A DNA stretch of 64,000 bases from Monocercomonoides exilis (Eukaryota > Preaxostyla > Oxymonadida > Polymastigidae): assembly GCA_001643675.2 (NCBI GenBank), contig LSRY02000030.1, positions 606,501 through 670,500 of the forward strand, given 5' to 3'. A program made the position numbers and the translations under genes. The notes beneath the pieces were generated by a model that ran no database searches, was not told where the DNA came from, and worked only from the letters and a program-made list of their open reading frames with translations. Positions 37,201 to 46,189 of the stretch are shown piece by piece; the first letter of the stretch is position 1, and every line of letters starts with the position of its first letter.

Positions 37201-40200
37201 GTGGTTTGAGTGATGAAGGAGGGGGGATGAGAGTGGTGCTGAAGAGTGAAGAATCAATGTTGAAAGTGAATGGGAGCTCGTTTTCGATGTGCAAGTGCTC
37301 GAGTGAGACAGGGTGTGGAGGAGGATTGTTTATTGATGGATCAGACCCACATGCCAATTATGGAAATGAGAGTCAGATTCCGCCTCTGAATTTCAAGATT
37401 GTGAACATTCTGTTTGTGATGAATGAGGCGCATGTGGGGAAAGACATATTTGTCAGATGCCACTCGATTGCTCGCCAGATCAACGAAACACTGTTTGCGC
37501 TGAACTACAACCAGGAGTCACTGAACTCGAACAACTCGATCTGTGGGAGGGATGTTTGGAGCGAGGGAGATGTTGATCTGATTCCGCTGATCACATTCTA
37601 TTATTCGGCACAGGTGTTTGTGAGTGGGAGAGGGAGTGATGGGAGGGGATGTGGATCACAGAGCAATCCTTGTTCCAGCATCAACTGTGGGGTTGAGCAC
37701 ATTCAGGAAGGGGTGATGAATGGGATTCTGATTGATGGAGAAGGGTTTGTGAGGAAGGAGTGTGTGATTGGGGATCTGGTTGTGAATTCATTGAAAAAGA
37801 CACAGGGGATTGTTCGGTTGAACTGCAAGATTGAGAAATCAGGTGAGAAGGATTGTGTGATGGAGTTTGTGAATGAATGTTCAGTGGAGAGGTGCTCATT
37901 CCAGTTTGAAGATGGATTTGAGTCAACTCACAATTATCTCATGAAAGTGAAGAATGGAATGACGAAAATACAAGAATGTGAATTCTTCTCTTCTTCAACA
38001 ACAGTTGAGTTTATGAAGTTGAACAGTTCTATTGTGAGTGTGGAAAGTGGAGAGCTGAAGATATCTGAAACAACATTCAGAGATTTGTATTCAACAAGAT
38101 CGGTGCTTTCATTTCATGAAGAATCAGAAGTGACAATTGATGAAACAAGAATATCGAATATTGAATGTGAGGGAGATGTTGTGAGTGTTGGAGGGAAAGT
38201 GAAAGTGGAGATGAAAGAGATGGGAGTTGAGAATGCGACTGTGATGTCAAAGGGGTGTGTGATTGGGATGGAAGAAGCTGAGCAAGGGGTGAGTGTGCTG
38301 AACAGCTCATTCGAAAAGTGTGTGAATTCGGTTGATGAGGGAAGCATGATGCAGATCAGGAATTCCAAAAATGTGAGGATTGAGATATGTGTGTTTGATG
38401 GAGAAAAAAAAATCGAGTTTATCAATGAAGAAAACAATAGAAAAGAGGGATTGTGCAAATGGAATGGGTCATTGGTTGATATTGAAAACAGCAATGCGGA
38501 GATGAGGGAAACAACGATTATGAAGAGCAAGGGAGGTGGGTTGTGTGTGAGTGGAGGGAGTGTGAAGATTGAAAATGGAAAGTTTGAGAACAACAATCCA
38601 TCGATTGAGGGATATCCATCAGCTCGAAGGAATGTGATTTGTGAAGGGGATGGGGAGTTGAATGTTGTGAGTGTGAAAGGGGGAGATGGAATAGAGAAAA
38701 ACACTTCATTGTGGATATTGAACGAGGGATGTGAATTGGGAGGGATAGCAACTGAAAGAGGATCCCCCTTCTTTATTCCAATTCTTGAAGATGTGAAGAA
38801 CACAACACAGCCAAATGGGAATTTGGAGTTGATGATTGCGGGAAAGCTGCTTCTTCCATGTGATCTTTCAGTGAAGATGAGCATGAAAAATGGGGATGAA
38901 GAGGAGATTGTGAGAAAGGGGATTGAAGAAGAAGGGTTTGCGTCAGAGAATGAGATTCACACATTCATTTCATGTTCAGAATGGGAGAAAGTGAGAGAAG
39001 AGACAGAAGTGAGTGTGTGGATTGTGTTTGGGAAAGGAGATTCTCCATCAGCAACTGACTCACTTATTGTGAAGAACAGGAGTGAAAGTGCTGGTAAAGG
39101 AGATGAAAGGATTGTTGAAGGAGGGAAAGAAGGAAAATCGTATTGGTTGTTGATTGTTATTGTGCTAGTTGTGATATTATTGATAATTCTTATCTCACTT
39201 GTGATATTTGTTGTCAGATGGAGAAAGCAAAAGAGAAGAACAAAGGAATTGGAGGAGATTGTGAATGACACAGTGAGAAAGGATCCGAAGGCATTCGAGA
39301 TGGTGACGATGGAGATGACACCAGAGGAGCAGTGGAGAAGAGCTGAGAGGGAGGCAGAAAAGAAGAATGAAGAAAGGATAAAGATAAGAATATATGAGAC
39401 GAATATGGAACATTCAGAGTCATCAGAGCATCTTCTCTCCGAGAGTGGGTCAACAGAATATATTTTGGGGAGAGACTCAGACAAGATTCCACAATGGATG
39501 CTGGAGAAGGTTGACGAAAAGGAAATTGAGGTTGAGGAGGCAAGAAAGAGAACACCATCACCATCCATCTCATCAACTTCAACAACAGATTCAGACTCAA
39601 CATTTGTTCGATCAGAGAGTCTGTGCCCAACAACCTCATCGATGTCCAATCTGGTGGATGCAATGGCCTGTTCATCTCCTCACGAAAAACTGATTGTTGA
39701 TCTGAGGGATTCACTGTTCATGTTGCTTCATGGGTTGAATAAGACAAAGGAGATGCCTATTGGGACTCTGCAGGAGAGGGAGCAGACAGCTGCTCAGATC
39801 CTGTTCTGGGTGGCCAATCTCGCACTCCACTCCTTTGATGAGATGGAAAATGGATTATCTTCCCTCTCCACTCTGAGTCCTCACATTGTACTGTTTTCGG
39901 AACACATGGTGATCTGCGTTGTGATGCACTCTGACTTCTCATCAGATGATAGTTCAGACTCATCATCCATCTCGTCATCGACCATTGTGACATCCGCCAG
40001 CGATGATGATGATTCTCTGCCATCTTCAGCGTTTGAGGATGATGAATACAACAGAAAAGAGTGCCTGAGGTGGAAGGCGCCAGAGCTGCTGATCAACAAG
40101 AAGATGGGAGCAACGAAGGAGTCAGTTGCTTTTTCGATTGGGATGATGTTATGGGAGTGTTTGACTCTGGAGATTCCGTTTGGGGAGCATGAAGGGGAGG

Positions 40201-40460
40201 TGGTAGGGCAGAAGATTGTGAATGGGGAGAGGCCAGACATGAAGCTGGTGGAGGAGAGTGGAATGCCGTTTGTTGTGAGCAAGTGCTTTTCGCCAGATCC
40301 TTCACAACGACCAACACTGGGGAATCTGAAAAAAGAGTTTATCCAGCGCTTTCCAGCAGGGGCAGTGATGTTGACTGTGTCAGATGCAATCGACTTGGAG
40401 GAGCAATCAAAAGAGGAGGGAGAAAGCAATGGAGAAGACACAGAAACATTGTTGTCTTGA
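31290..40460 (+). CDS. Giant secreted right-handed beta-helix protein with one TM span and pseudokinase tail (3056 aa)
   Basis: This is an intronless, uninterrupted frame. Residues 1-20 (MLTGIYCIVCILCVECL) look like a signal peptide. The ectodomain to about residue 2610 is made of short beta-strand repeats with frequent GGG turns (GGGIMCYS, GGGLYATS, GGGFYCRH). Five larger modules open with a 'CG....PC.SI' motif near residues 630, 990, 1363, 1716 and 2121; many N-glycosylation sequons occur. A membrane span lies at about 2618-2643 (LLIVIVLVVILLIILISLV), followed by a basic stop-transfer. The cytoplasmic tail has an acidic/Ser-rich region and a kinase-like C-lobe: APELL at about 2930-2934, GMMLWECLTLEIPFGE, and DPSQRPT. 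The catalytic lysine, HRD and DFG motifs are not recognisable (the loop reads LSPHIVLFSEHMVICV), so it is probably a pseudokinase. Likely a surface receptor or adhesin-like molecule. Confidence 0.9.
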   Translation: MLTGIYCIVCILCVECLRNGATNDESNLVENSMIERNTDYFNNSLFDLLPNDKNGDKNKLEMIVERNEGGMEENEEKEKSTKKYTNMKNQRDCRIVKGNQFEKSNDELFHYEGEMMKIEKIFEESEIEGCFILINSSMKFKSLGMIQHEERNIVKAGDESLVELNECGLFLMSGMSPFCFTGGCGVFKNISLRSRSNGFLETFPSLFSSKAQEGEISQKFHVSVCSSHFSSFCVSSAPFFFSPSIPLVSLSQLTFSNISTANGACSPSTTMSTQTTCMMSSCLFSSVCDAYDGGIVPSLNNPLASLTAFNTSFVWCCRTRNVECIGTADRKLTPGRQNETFNGANSFTWCEWNGSTTTGESDSWTDGVSSGGAICMYNLGNGELFVSHCIFNGCVAYSRGGGIMCYSIRSFLIENSLFNECHAENHHGGGLYATSISFCTRISGCKFQNCSAFDYGGGLLLQSFQVSGKECIGGENGGGESSCLFDCSLSSCSVSHIYGGGFYCRHVPEQFKMRNIQFILCSAEREGGGMYFHSNQSSIQNGTFYCYFLFFYECKCNNNPSYGHDMMFYDSYNLFLYSENPLKECLSSNTDEQRVCYGYNYISSWNWAFQHTEKKDWLKDKTLYVSVNGDDSNEQCGANEKHPCLSVKKAFEMCEILLSLSITLMEGNHTSEAATIEIVSKKMRVMGVGSEISAIGTKTLSSVGALFSVSTGHLDLLHMKVDCNSSANPSSPSVVVVSDGSGSLSLEDVVITTSNIGDHAISSSVFVVVLSQLSMTDVEIINMNISQSLFSEPVLSFSSSSSALFLTATASGESTLANLTVRNVKLTEGDGVVVAKSVAEGETFVVQNVTIEDCECENGSGGGIKVDLLSPTSKLQAERTTTMNRCTSSEYGGGMMLYLADNSIDFSIVSVDFSGCSASLGGNFVFVNGSNSVNWGITTEKLNVQRDNSKYNELVGYDRSDTTMGLFPLNVYLDSYPDAIHVGKGKDGLGGYDSWFCGFDYYPCATITHAAQVRYPDTNKKIELDSGYELCEAVGMTDGHEWEISCATKGMEVGVKAPENFESSCLIEVQSKCSMRNIKFCIPSALSGASSSSLITSNSILLTLTDCSVVCSSENLIGYCFVNVVGGKVKVEGLVITETLIFGEHSVIEFGEGVESVVFCGCEVNNIEKRSGDGGWVSGVVGAEGDEGKNGMIVIESCVVKGCRCVGGRGGGMSVVVKGEGSVVVNGSCVIDGCEAKCSGESSEGRRKGRGGGMMIMMESRDGSMKMESGREGLFVFGEDNKAQYGKDMFVECGGGVLLEWKVNGSSFSFFDFGVIPTDVLKLCGSEDGREGEVIPLFVYLCSIGTKLRVDGKGERALDQSHCGFEEFGCLTIDYCVGKRASINVNEIEVASESLIKNEMKVASFEVSVSGKEEGMRVIVRDEGSINQNNLIECSKSFEMRYLSFVLNDEMNGKRSGFIHSSSSTITITSCSVSFGNDEMIGFNVICIEGGGVVVNGFAMEGGVRMNGKLPIVVSNGIELEMNNSRMSGVEVVGGIGGGGGGCLNVEMGVNGVVNIEECNLSSVCSGGSGMKGGGMKISVGKGGSLEMKGVKYSGCEVPREDIEEGGRGMGGGMFVKLADEMGSFVMEGMEFERCDAWKGKNVFVSGWDLRKIVNEEHLKWEIKEEELGSLDELCGWERKTAGEEGYVIPLVVYLWRNWSGDGFVSREKGGDFSGCGYSEAPCSSIDHLISLRYPTLGEGETHIAIVGSGLLSHSISFSSSISESPKVVIEGTKKGTGVTISDEDENDLSDDGSMISLNVSLSFVNVSFTKPAITTHHEVLIESSGTNTLLSVSDCSFGPGRGVAESFGYCVMRVNGGSVVIEGCSLSLISELKGLIAFSSSAHEVTVQNVNISFADVTERSLISMIEDENQMNGEKKVFSNGNRPVLRVVGCSFANITNEGIGASVVDVGSFEDGVECVMDECSMSSCKSGLSDEGGGMRVVLKSEESMLKVNGSSFSMCKCSSETGCGGGLFIDGSDPHANYGNESQIPPLNFKIVNILFVMNEAHVGKDIFVRCHSIARQINETLFALNYNQESLNSNNSICGRDVWSEGDVDLIPLITFYYSAQVFVSGRGSDGRGCGSQSNPCSSINCGVEHIQEGVMNGILIDGEGFVRKECVIGDLVVNSLKKTQGIVRLNCKIEKSGEKDCVMEFVNECSVERCSFQFEDGFESTHNYLMKVKNGMTKIQECEFFSSSTTVEFMKLNSSIVSVESGELKISETTFRDLYSTRSVLSFHEESEVTIDETRISNIECEGDVVSVGGKVKVEMKEMGVENATVMSKGCVIGMEEAEQGVSVLNSSFEKCVNSVDEGSMMQIRNSKNVRIEICVFDGEKKIEFINEENNRKEGLCKWNGSLVDIENSNAEMRETTIMKSKGGGLCVSGGSVKIENGKFENNNPSIEGYPSARRNVICEGDGELNVVSVKGGDGIEKNTSLWILNEGCELGGIATERGSPFFIPILEDVKNTTQPNGNLELMIAGKLLLPCDLSVKMSMKNGDEEEIVRKGIEEEGFASENEIHTFISCSEWEKVREETEVSVWIVFGKGDSPSATDSLIVKNRSESAGKGDERIVEGGKEGKSYWLLIVIVLVVILLIILISLVIFVVRWRKQKRRTKELEEIVNDTVRKDPKAFEMVTMEMTPEEQWRRAEREAEKKNEERIKIRIYETNMEHSESSEHLLSESGSTEYILGRDSDKIPQWMLEKVDEKEIEVEEARKRTPSPSISSTSTTDSDSTFVRSESLCPTTSSMSNLVDAMACSSPHEKLIVDLRDSLFMLLHGLNKTKEMPIGTLQEREQTAAQILFWVANLALHSFDEMENGLSSLSTLSPHIVLFSEHMVICVVMHSDFSSDDSSDSSSISSSTIVTSASDDDDSLPSSAFEDDEYNRKECLRWKAPELLINKKMGATKESVAFSIGMMLWECLTLEIPFGEHEGEVVGQKIVNGERPDMKLVEESGMPFVVSKCFSPDPSQRPTLGNLKKEFIQRFPAGAVMLTVSDAIDLEEQSKEEGESNGEDTETLLS

Positions 40461-40853
40461 GAGATAATTGAGAATAACAGTGAGCAAAAGAGCCAGAAAC
40501 GACTTTTAAGTTTCTCAAGAGAGTATTCTGTCAGCATTGCAACCAGAAGATCATGGGGTAATATAGAAGCCTTTCTGTTGCAATGCATGATTTTTCATGA
40601 AAAATTCAATGAAACATTTTTTGCAGATGAATTTTTTTTTCATTATAAATTGGATATCCATAAACACCCCCTTGCAAAAGCTCGCTTCAGGTTTTGGGCT
40701 CTTTCACTTCTGAAAGATAGAACCCGAGCTCTCAACCGATTTTCCCATCTTTTCATTTTCTCCTTTTTCCTTTTTTTTGCTAGAAATTTTATATTTATGA
40801 AAGTGTTTGTGATTTTGAAAAAGTGTTTTCAGTTTGTTGAGATTTGTTTTTAG
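40461..40853 (+). other. In-frame open extension after the beta-helix gene stop
   Basis: The frame of the large gene stays open for 131 codons after its TGA (40458-40460), ending at TAG 40851-40853. The extension begins with a polar, basic stretch and ends with a hydrophobic FIFSFFLFF-like run. It could be 3' untranslated sequence that is open by chance, or a readthrough tail. No homology was recognised. Confidence 0.3.
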
Positions 40854-41459
40854 TTCGATTTGTATATTTTCAGTTCATACTCGTTTTAAATTTGAAAGAC
40901 AGATTTTGAGTTTATTCAAATTATCATTTTTTTAATTTTCTTTCATAATCACCCATTTCGAATCATTTGTTGTATTCATTTCTTTTTTATTTAAATTTAG
41001 AAATGTGTTTTCTTATTTTATTGGTTTGGAGATGTGAAACGTGTTCTTATTTTGAAAGAGAATTAAATTTTTAATTGGTATTAGCTGTTATCTTCTCATT
41101 TGGTAAATTATTCTTCTTTTTAAGTTATTTTTTGTGCAACAAATACCATATATACCAAAAATTATTCTAAATCGAAAAACTTTCGATCAAAGTCGACATT
41201 TTCGTTAAAAAAGACATATGTTAGGTTAATCACATCTCTAAGAAATTTTCAGAAACTCGTTTTTTTTTTCGGATTTTTTGTGATAGAATGATTTAATATC
41301 AAATAATAAACATGCTAGGGGTGAATGTCCCATTTTTAATATACTTTTTTCCAATTAAAAAAATCGTGATTTCGAAAGTATTATGGTTTTGATCAAACTA
41401 ATTTCAAAATTTTTTGTTTTTAATTGAACAATTTTTGGAAATTTCAAAGTTAAGTTTAA
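40854..41459. other. Intergenic; left arm of a decayed inverted repeat
   Basis: No gene. The segment at about 41255-41400 (GGATTTTTTGTGATAGAATG) matches an inverted copy at about 44515-44650 with many differences. This suggests an old foldback element into which the 41460-44037 element inserted. Confidence 0.4.
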
Positions 41460-44037
41460 CCCTGGGTAACGTGGTGACTTCCGACGAGACATTTTCGATT
41501 TTTGACTGACGTTACAGATTTATCCATATCACAAAAAAAAGAAAAAAAAATCAAAAAAAAAAAAATAATTATCAAAATTACCATTGCACATTTTGAACTG
41601 ACGTGCAAGCGGTTATCGGATTTTTGACACGTCACTGACGTCACCTGTCTCTGACGTCACGCCAAGTCAGAAATGTGTAAATGCTTTAAAGATGTCAAGA
41701 AGAATCAAATAGTCAGTAATGTTACAGAATTGTTATTGCTTTTGTTTTTCTGCTTTATTTCCATAATTTTTTTTTTATTTTTCCCTCAATTCTCCATTAA
41801 TTTCTCAGTGAAATACATACATGAAAAGAAAGAACATGAAAATGCTATTTATTATTTTCTCAACGCAATTGCACAACATTGCGAATGACTTGTTGTCGAG
41901 GTTTTAATTTTGTTATTATTCATTTCAAATTTATATTTAGTGTATATTTTCGATCATGACTTAACCTGCAAAATTGTCTTTGAAAGAAAAATGAATATTA
42001 AGTTTATTCAACATCTTTGTTATAGAAAAACTGTTGGAGATTGATTCAGTTGTTGAAGAAAAGAAGAAATAAGATTATTTGATTGTTTCCATTTTTGTAA
42101 ATTTTGTTTCATTCATAAAAAAAGAAAAATAGAAAAAATTCACAAACAAAACTTTTTCATATTTCGAATAAAAATCTAGTTTCAATTTTGTGAAATGGAG
42201 AAAAAAAGAAAAAAGAACATCAAAGTGACAATATTCATTTCATCTTATTTTCTCAATCATACGTTTTATAGACAAAAGTGTTCATTGGCAATTAATCAAA
42301 ATATTTTTTATTTAAAAAAAGAAAAAGCAATTCGCAAAAAATAGCGATGATTTCTTCATATCCTTCTTCTTTTATCTTTTTGAACATCTCCCTTTTGGCA
42401 ATCTTTCTCTTTGCCTCTTTCATTTTGTAACCAGTTTTTTCTTTCATTCCTTATGACAAGAAAAAAAAATATAAGCACAAATATGCTGCTTTGTGATCAA
42501 TTGTTGATTGCTGAATTTCCTCAAAAAAAAAATTATTACAGCTCCCCATTTCAACAAGTCTTCAACTTTCACGCTTGTGTCATCTGCTGCTCTTCGAATT
42601 GATTCAATGCATTTTTGGCTCATTATACCAGAAGTATCCGTCGCTGCTAGAAATACCTGAGCAATACTGTTGATAAGCCCAGAAAATTCTTCATTCCACA
42701 AATGAAAGTTGAGAAAATATGGCTCCAACGAAAGGAGCCATCTCCAAATAATAAACACTTCTTCTTTTCCAGTTTTTTCTCTTATTTCTCTCTTCCAATC
42801 CACACATTTCGACAGCTCTCCAAGTTCTCTCCCCGCTTCTCTCACAAAATGCAGCTCATTTTCAACAAAATCTTCCAAGCTTCTTTTGAAACAGTATTTA
42901 TGAATCAGAAATTCCCAAATAGAATAATAGTTAAGATGAGAAAGAATGTTGCGTTCCTGATTACATTGGATTACTCCCGCTTCCCATTCAGATACAGTTT
43001 CTGCTCGACAAACTTCATTAAAACAAAAAAAAACCTTGACATTGGAAATAACATAAATATATTCACACATTCTGCCCAAAAGCAACTCAAAAACACCAAT
43101 TCCATTTCCACTTCTTTTTGCAGCTCTTCATTTTCCTCTATGTTCAAAACAGCTTTCAAAAGACAAGGAACGAAAATGGAAGGAACTTTTTTTGAAATTT
43201 AACCATTGGAAAGAAACAGATAACAATCACAAAGATAAACCAGAGCATTTCTTTCTTTTCTTCTTCTTTCTTCTATTTTTTCGAGAATAAACCTCTCTTA
43301 CATTTCACAAAGAAACGAACGATTCAAACCATCAATATTCACGCTCATCAAAATTTTCCAATACTCAACGTGCTCCACAAACACAGCTTCAGTGCCAGAC
43401 ACAATTTTTTATATTCGATCATTTTGTGTATTTTATCAAACATTTTTTTTGGGAAAACAAATTAAATTCTCTGTCTAACATTGTTTCTATTCCTCCATGC
43501 ATTTCTTCCATTTGCTGTCTGCGCATCTCCATTGCATCTTTCAAGCTCAGAAAACATTTCTGAATAAAATCAATAAGATATTATCACAATCATTAAAAAT
43601 TCAGCATTAACATAAAACGCAAACTCAAAAACGAATTTTCAATATACTTCTCCTTTATTTTTTTGCTTATATTGCAGTTGGAAAGTTTCACACTCCAACA
43701 ATTCAAACAAAATAAACACATGTTAATAAAGAAGAAAGAAATTGAAGTTATATGTAAATAAGTGTGAAAAAATTTGAATTCTTCCAAGATTAAACTGATT
43801 TATTCAATAAATAAGCCATTTTGAAGATAATTTTTGAATAAAAAATGAATAATTTTGAAATGGGATATCTTGATCATTCACAAAAAATTCAAAAAAGATA
43901 TTATTATATATGTTCATGTATTTATTTATAATATTTTTTTGTTGTTCTTTTCTTAGATAAATTGGTTTATTATTAATATTATAATGTGGAAAATTGGTGA
44001 TGGACGTTACGAACTTTTTTCTTCACGTCACCCAGGG
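41460..44037. mobile_element. Nonautonomous hAT-like element with CTGACGT repeats, carrying an ARM-like copy
   Basis: The ends CCCTGGGTAACGTGGTGACT (41460) and the inverted CACGTCACCCAGGG (to 44037) define the element. Flanks share TAAGTTT (left 41451-41457, right 44038-44044), so the duplication is 7-8 bp with slight decay. The left subterminal region (41480-41670) is packed with CTGACGT/ACGTCA motifs (e.g. CACTGACGTCACC). Such motifs are also clustered beside the intact hAT transposase at 60.7-61.0 kb. Subterminal short repeats are known transposase-binding sites in hAT elements. The cargo is a broken ARM-like gene on the minus strand. Confidence 0.65.
42330..43570 (-). pseudogene. ARM-like family gene copy, degenerate
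   Basis: Blocks on the minus strand in family order: an EEMHGGIETMLD-like start near 43500, an N-terminal block near 43400-43300, CLLKAVLNIEENEELQKEVE near 43150, and YYSIWEFLIHKYCFK near 42900. These are followed by VENELHFVREAGRELGELSK with CVDWKREI (42870-42790), LEPYFLNFHLWNEEFSGL, VKVEDLLKWGAV, and a remnant of the KEAKRKIAKREMFKK ending near 42400. Frame changes occur between blocks, and the 42444-43085 frame is the longest intact part. It is enclosed by hAT-like termini. Function unknown. Confidence 0.6.
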
Positions 44038-45400
44038 TAAGTTTTGTTCAAATTGATTTGTTTATAAAAATCTTTCTGTTCAAAGCAAGTGTGTTGAAGA
44101 TATTTGAAATTCTTATTTGTTTGTATTTTATTTTATTTTATTTTATTTTATTTTTATTTTTTTGGTATGAAAATACGTGAAAATGAACTTGTAATATTTC
44201 GTTCTTCTTTTGGGTTTTCTCTCGAATCAAGATATTAGGTTTTGGGTTTTTGTTAAATTTTTGTTCATTTTTTATAAATAGGGTTAGGGTTTTTTTCAAA
44301 AAATCACTTTTTCACACATCAATGGCTTTTATTTAAATGATTGTGCAAAATGATCAGAAAAAATAATAAATATTTGAATGAATTGATAACTTTTTCTATT
44401 TCTTCACTATATAAAAGAACAATAAAGGAAAGAATATCATAAAAATTTATCTTGAATTTATTATATATATCGATTTTAATTTTAATTTAATAATAATAGT
44501 ACGTTCATAACCATAATATATTCGAAATTTTGATATTTCCCAGAAAAAAAATATTTTTTTAAAATGGAAAATTCACTTTTAGCATGTTTTTTATTTGATA
44601 TCAAATCATTTTATCACAAAAAATCCAAAAAATTTAATTAATCCAAAAAAAGAATTTCTGAATGTTACTTGAAGTTGTGACTCATCTTCGACTTTTTTTG
44701 ATGCTTTTTTTCGCTTTTTCGATTTGTGTGAGAGCTCAAAAACAAAAACAAAATAAATAAACAGCTTTATTTTTTTTTTTATAAATTTTCAGCATTTTGA
44801 AGAGAATATGGCACTTATTCTCCACCTTGCCAAATAATTGATAAACATGAGATCATATGTTTAAAGCACATTTGAAAAGATAATTCAATCGTTAATTAGT
44901 GGAAAAGTCAGATTTTATAGAAAAAAAATTGATCAACCCATGAAAAATTCAAAATATTTGTGCACAAAATTGAAAGATTAAGTATTGATGAGTATATATA
45001 TTTTCCAAAAAACATTAACGAATGTCAAATATTAAATCATTTGATGGAGGAAAAACAGAATTCACAAAGATTTTTTGCGATAATGGGAAAACCATGCAAT
45101 AGCTTCACGACAATGTGATTAACACTGTCAGATGATGCCCAATTGCAACTTGTCGTTCATTAATGATTTTGATTAGAGGAAGCGAAGGAAAATGGTTCTT
45201 CAGATTCAGCAAATTCCGAAAAGAAGTCTCTAATAGAACAGGAACTCCGTTTTCAAAATCTAGGCTTTCAATTTCAAATCTTATTCTGATCCTTTTCTTC
45301 TAAAACAATCATCTCAACTCAAAACAAACATCATCTCTAACCAAATGATAAAGACATAGTGTTTCTTATTATTATTGCATTTGCATGAGAACATGTGCTC
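44038..45400. other. Intergenic with decayed repeat arm, no gene
   Basis: Contains a (TTTTA)n tract (44124-44160) and the right copy of the old inverted repeat (about 44515-44650). Scattered 'gggttaggg'-like runs occur near 44225-44300. No coding pattern was recognised. Confidence 0.45.
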
Positions 45401-45402
45401 AG

Positions 45403-46189
45403 ATGATTGGTGGAATTCAAACTCCCATAGGAGGTCCTGGCCGCATTGTGGAAATTGACGAAGCTGTTTGGAGAAGGCGAAAATACAAGAGAGGTACTGA
45501 TTCAATATCTATTGAAACTTAATTATCAATTGAACTTTTTTGTTAGGTCGTACAAAGAAACAAATTTGGATTTTCGGAGCTCAGGATCGTGGAGGAAAAG
45601 CATTTGTTTACCCTGTGGCAAAGCGATCTGCTTTAGTATTAATTCCGTTAATAAAAAAATATATTCGTCCTGGAACAGAAATTCACTCTGATCAATAGAA
45701 AGTGTATTTTTCTTTTGGTGAGAATGGATTCACACACAAGACTGTCAATCATTCCGAGCATTTTGTAGGTTTTTTTTCCACTTTTTTTATTGTCTTTTTT
45801 CATGAAATGTTATTTTGTACTTATTCAGATCCAATTACCTGTGCTTGCACAAATAATATCGAATCGTTGTGAGCTGCGTTACGTAAGTTCATGCCTTCAC
45901 ATGGAGTGAGACCGAATAGAATGCAAGAATATGTATATTCATTTTTCTTTTTCAGAAATAGAAAAGTTTTTTTTTAATTTTTTTGTTGAATGTGATGAAA
46001 TACAGTGATGAAGAATACAAAGCTCTTGAGGATGAAGCTTTTGTGTGAAAAGGAGATTAGGAAGAGGTTGGAGCAGAAATGCTTCGCGAAGAAGAATCTT
46101 CAGAATCAGATAATGAACTTGAAACAGAAACATCATTCGATTGGGCTGGGGATGGAGCTGATGCATCTAAATGGGAGGCTAATAAATAA
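45403..46189 (+). pseudogene. Merlin/IS1016-type DDE transposase, spliced and decayed
   Basis: Exon 1 (45403-45493) has GGPGRIVEIDEAVW with the first acidic residue. A 53-nt intron (45494-45546) follows. Exon 2 (45547-45768) reads WIFGAQDRGGKAFVYPV, KKYIRPGTEIHSDQ (second Asp), TAG at 45696-45698 where the family has Trp, then FTHKTVNHSEHF. A second intron (45769-45828) leads to CTNNIESL, TGA at 45870-45872 (again a Trp position) and RPNRMQEYVYSFFFRNRK. An acidic tail (ETETSFDWAGDGADASKWEA) with two more stops ends at TAA 46189. Merlin transposons are the eukaryotic relatives of the bacterial IS1016/ISXO2 group. The introns show it was host-adapted before it decayed. No matching termini were located. 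Confidence 0.7.

Noticed and set aside
41480-41670. CRISPR-like or operator array from the repeated CTGACGT/ACGTCA motifs
   Set aside because: The motifs are short, irregularly spaced and in both orientations within a eukaryotic transposon end. Subterminal transposase sites are a better explanation.
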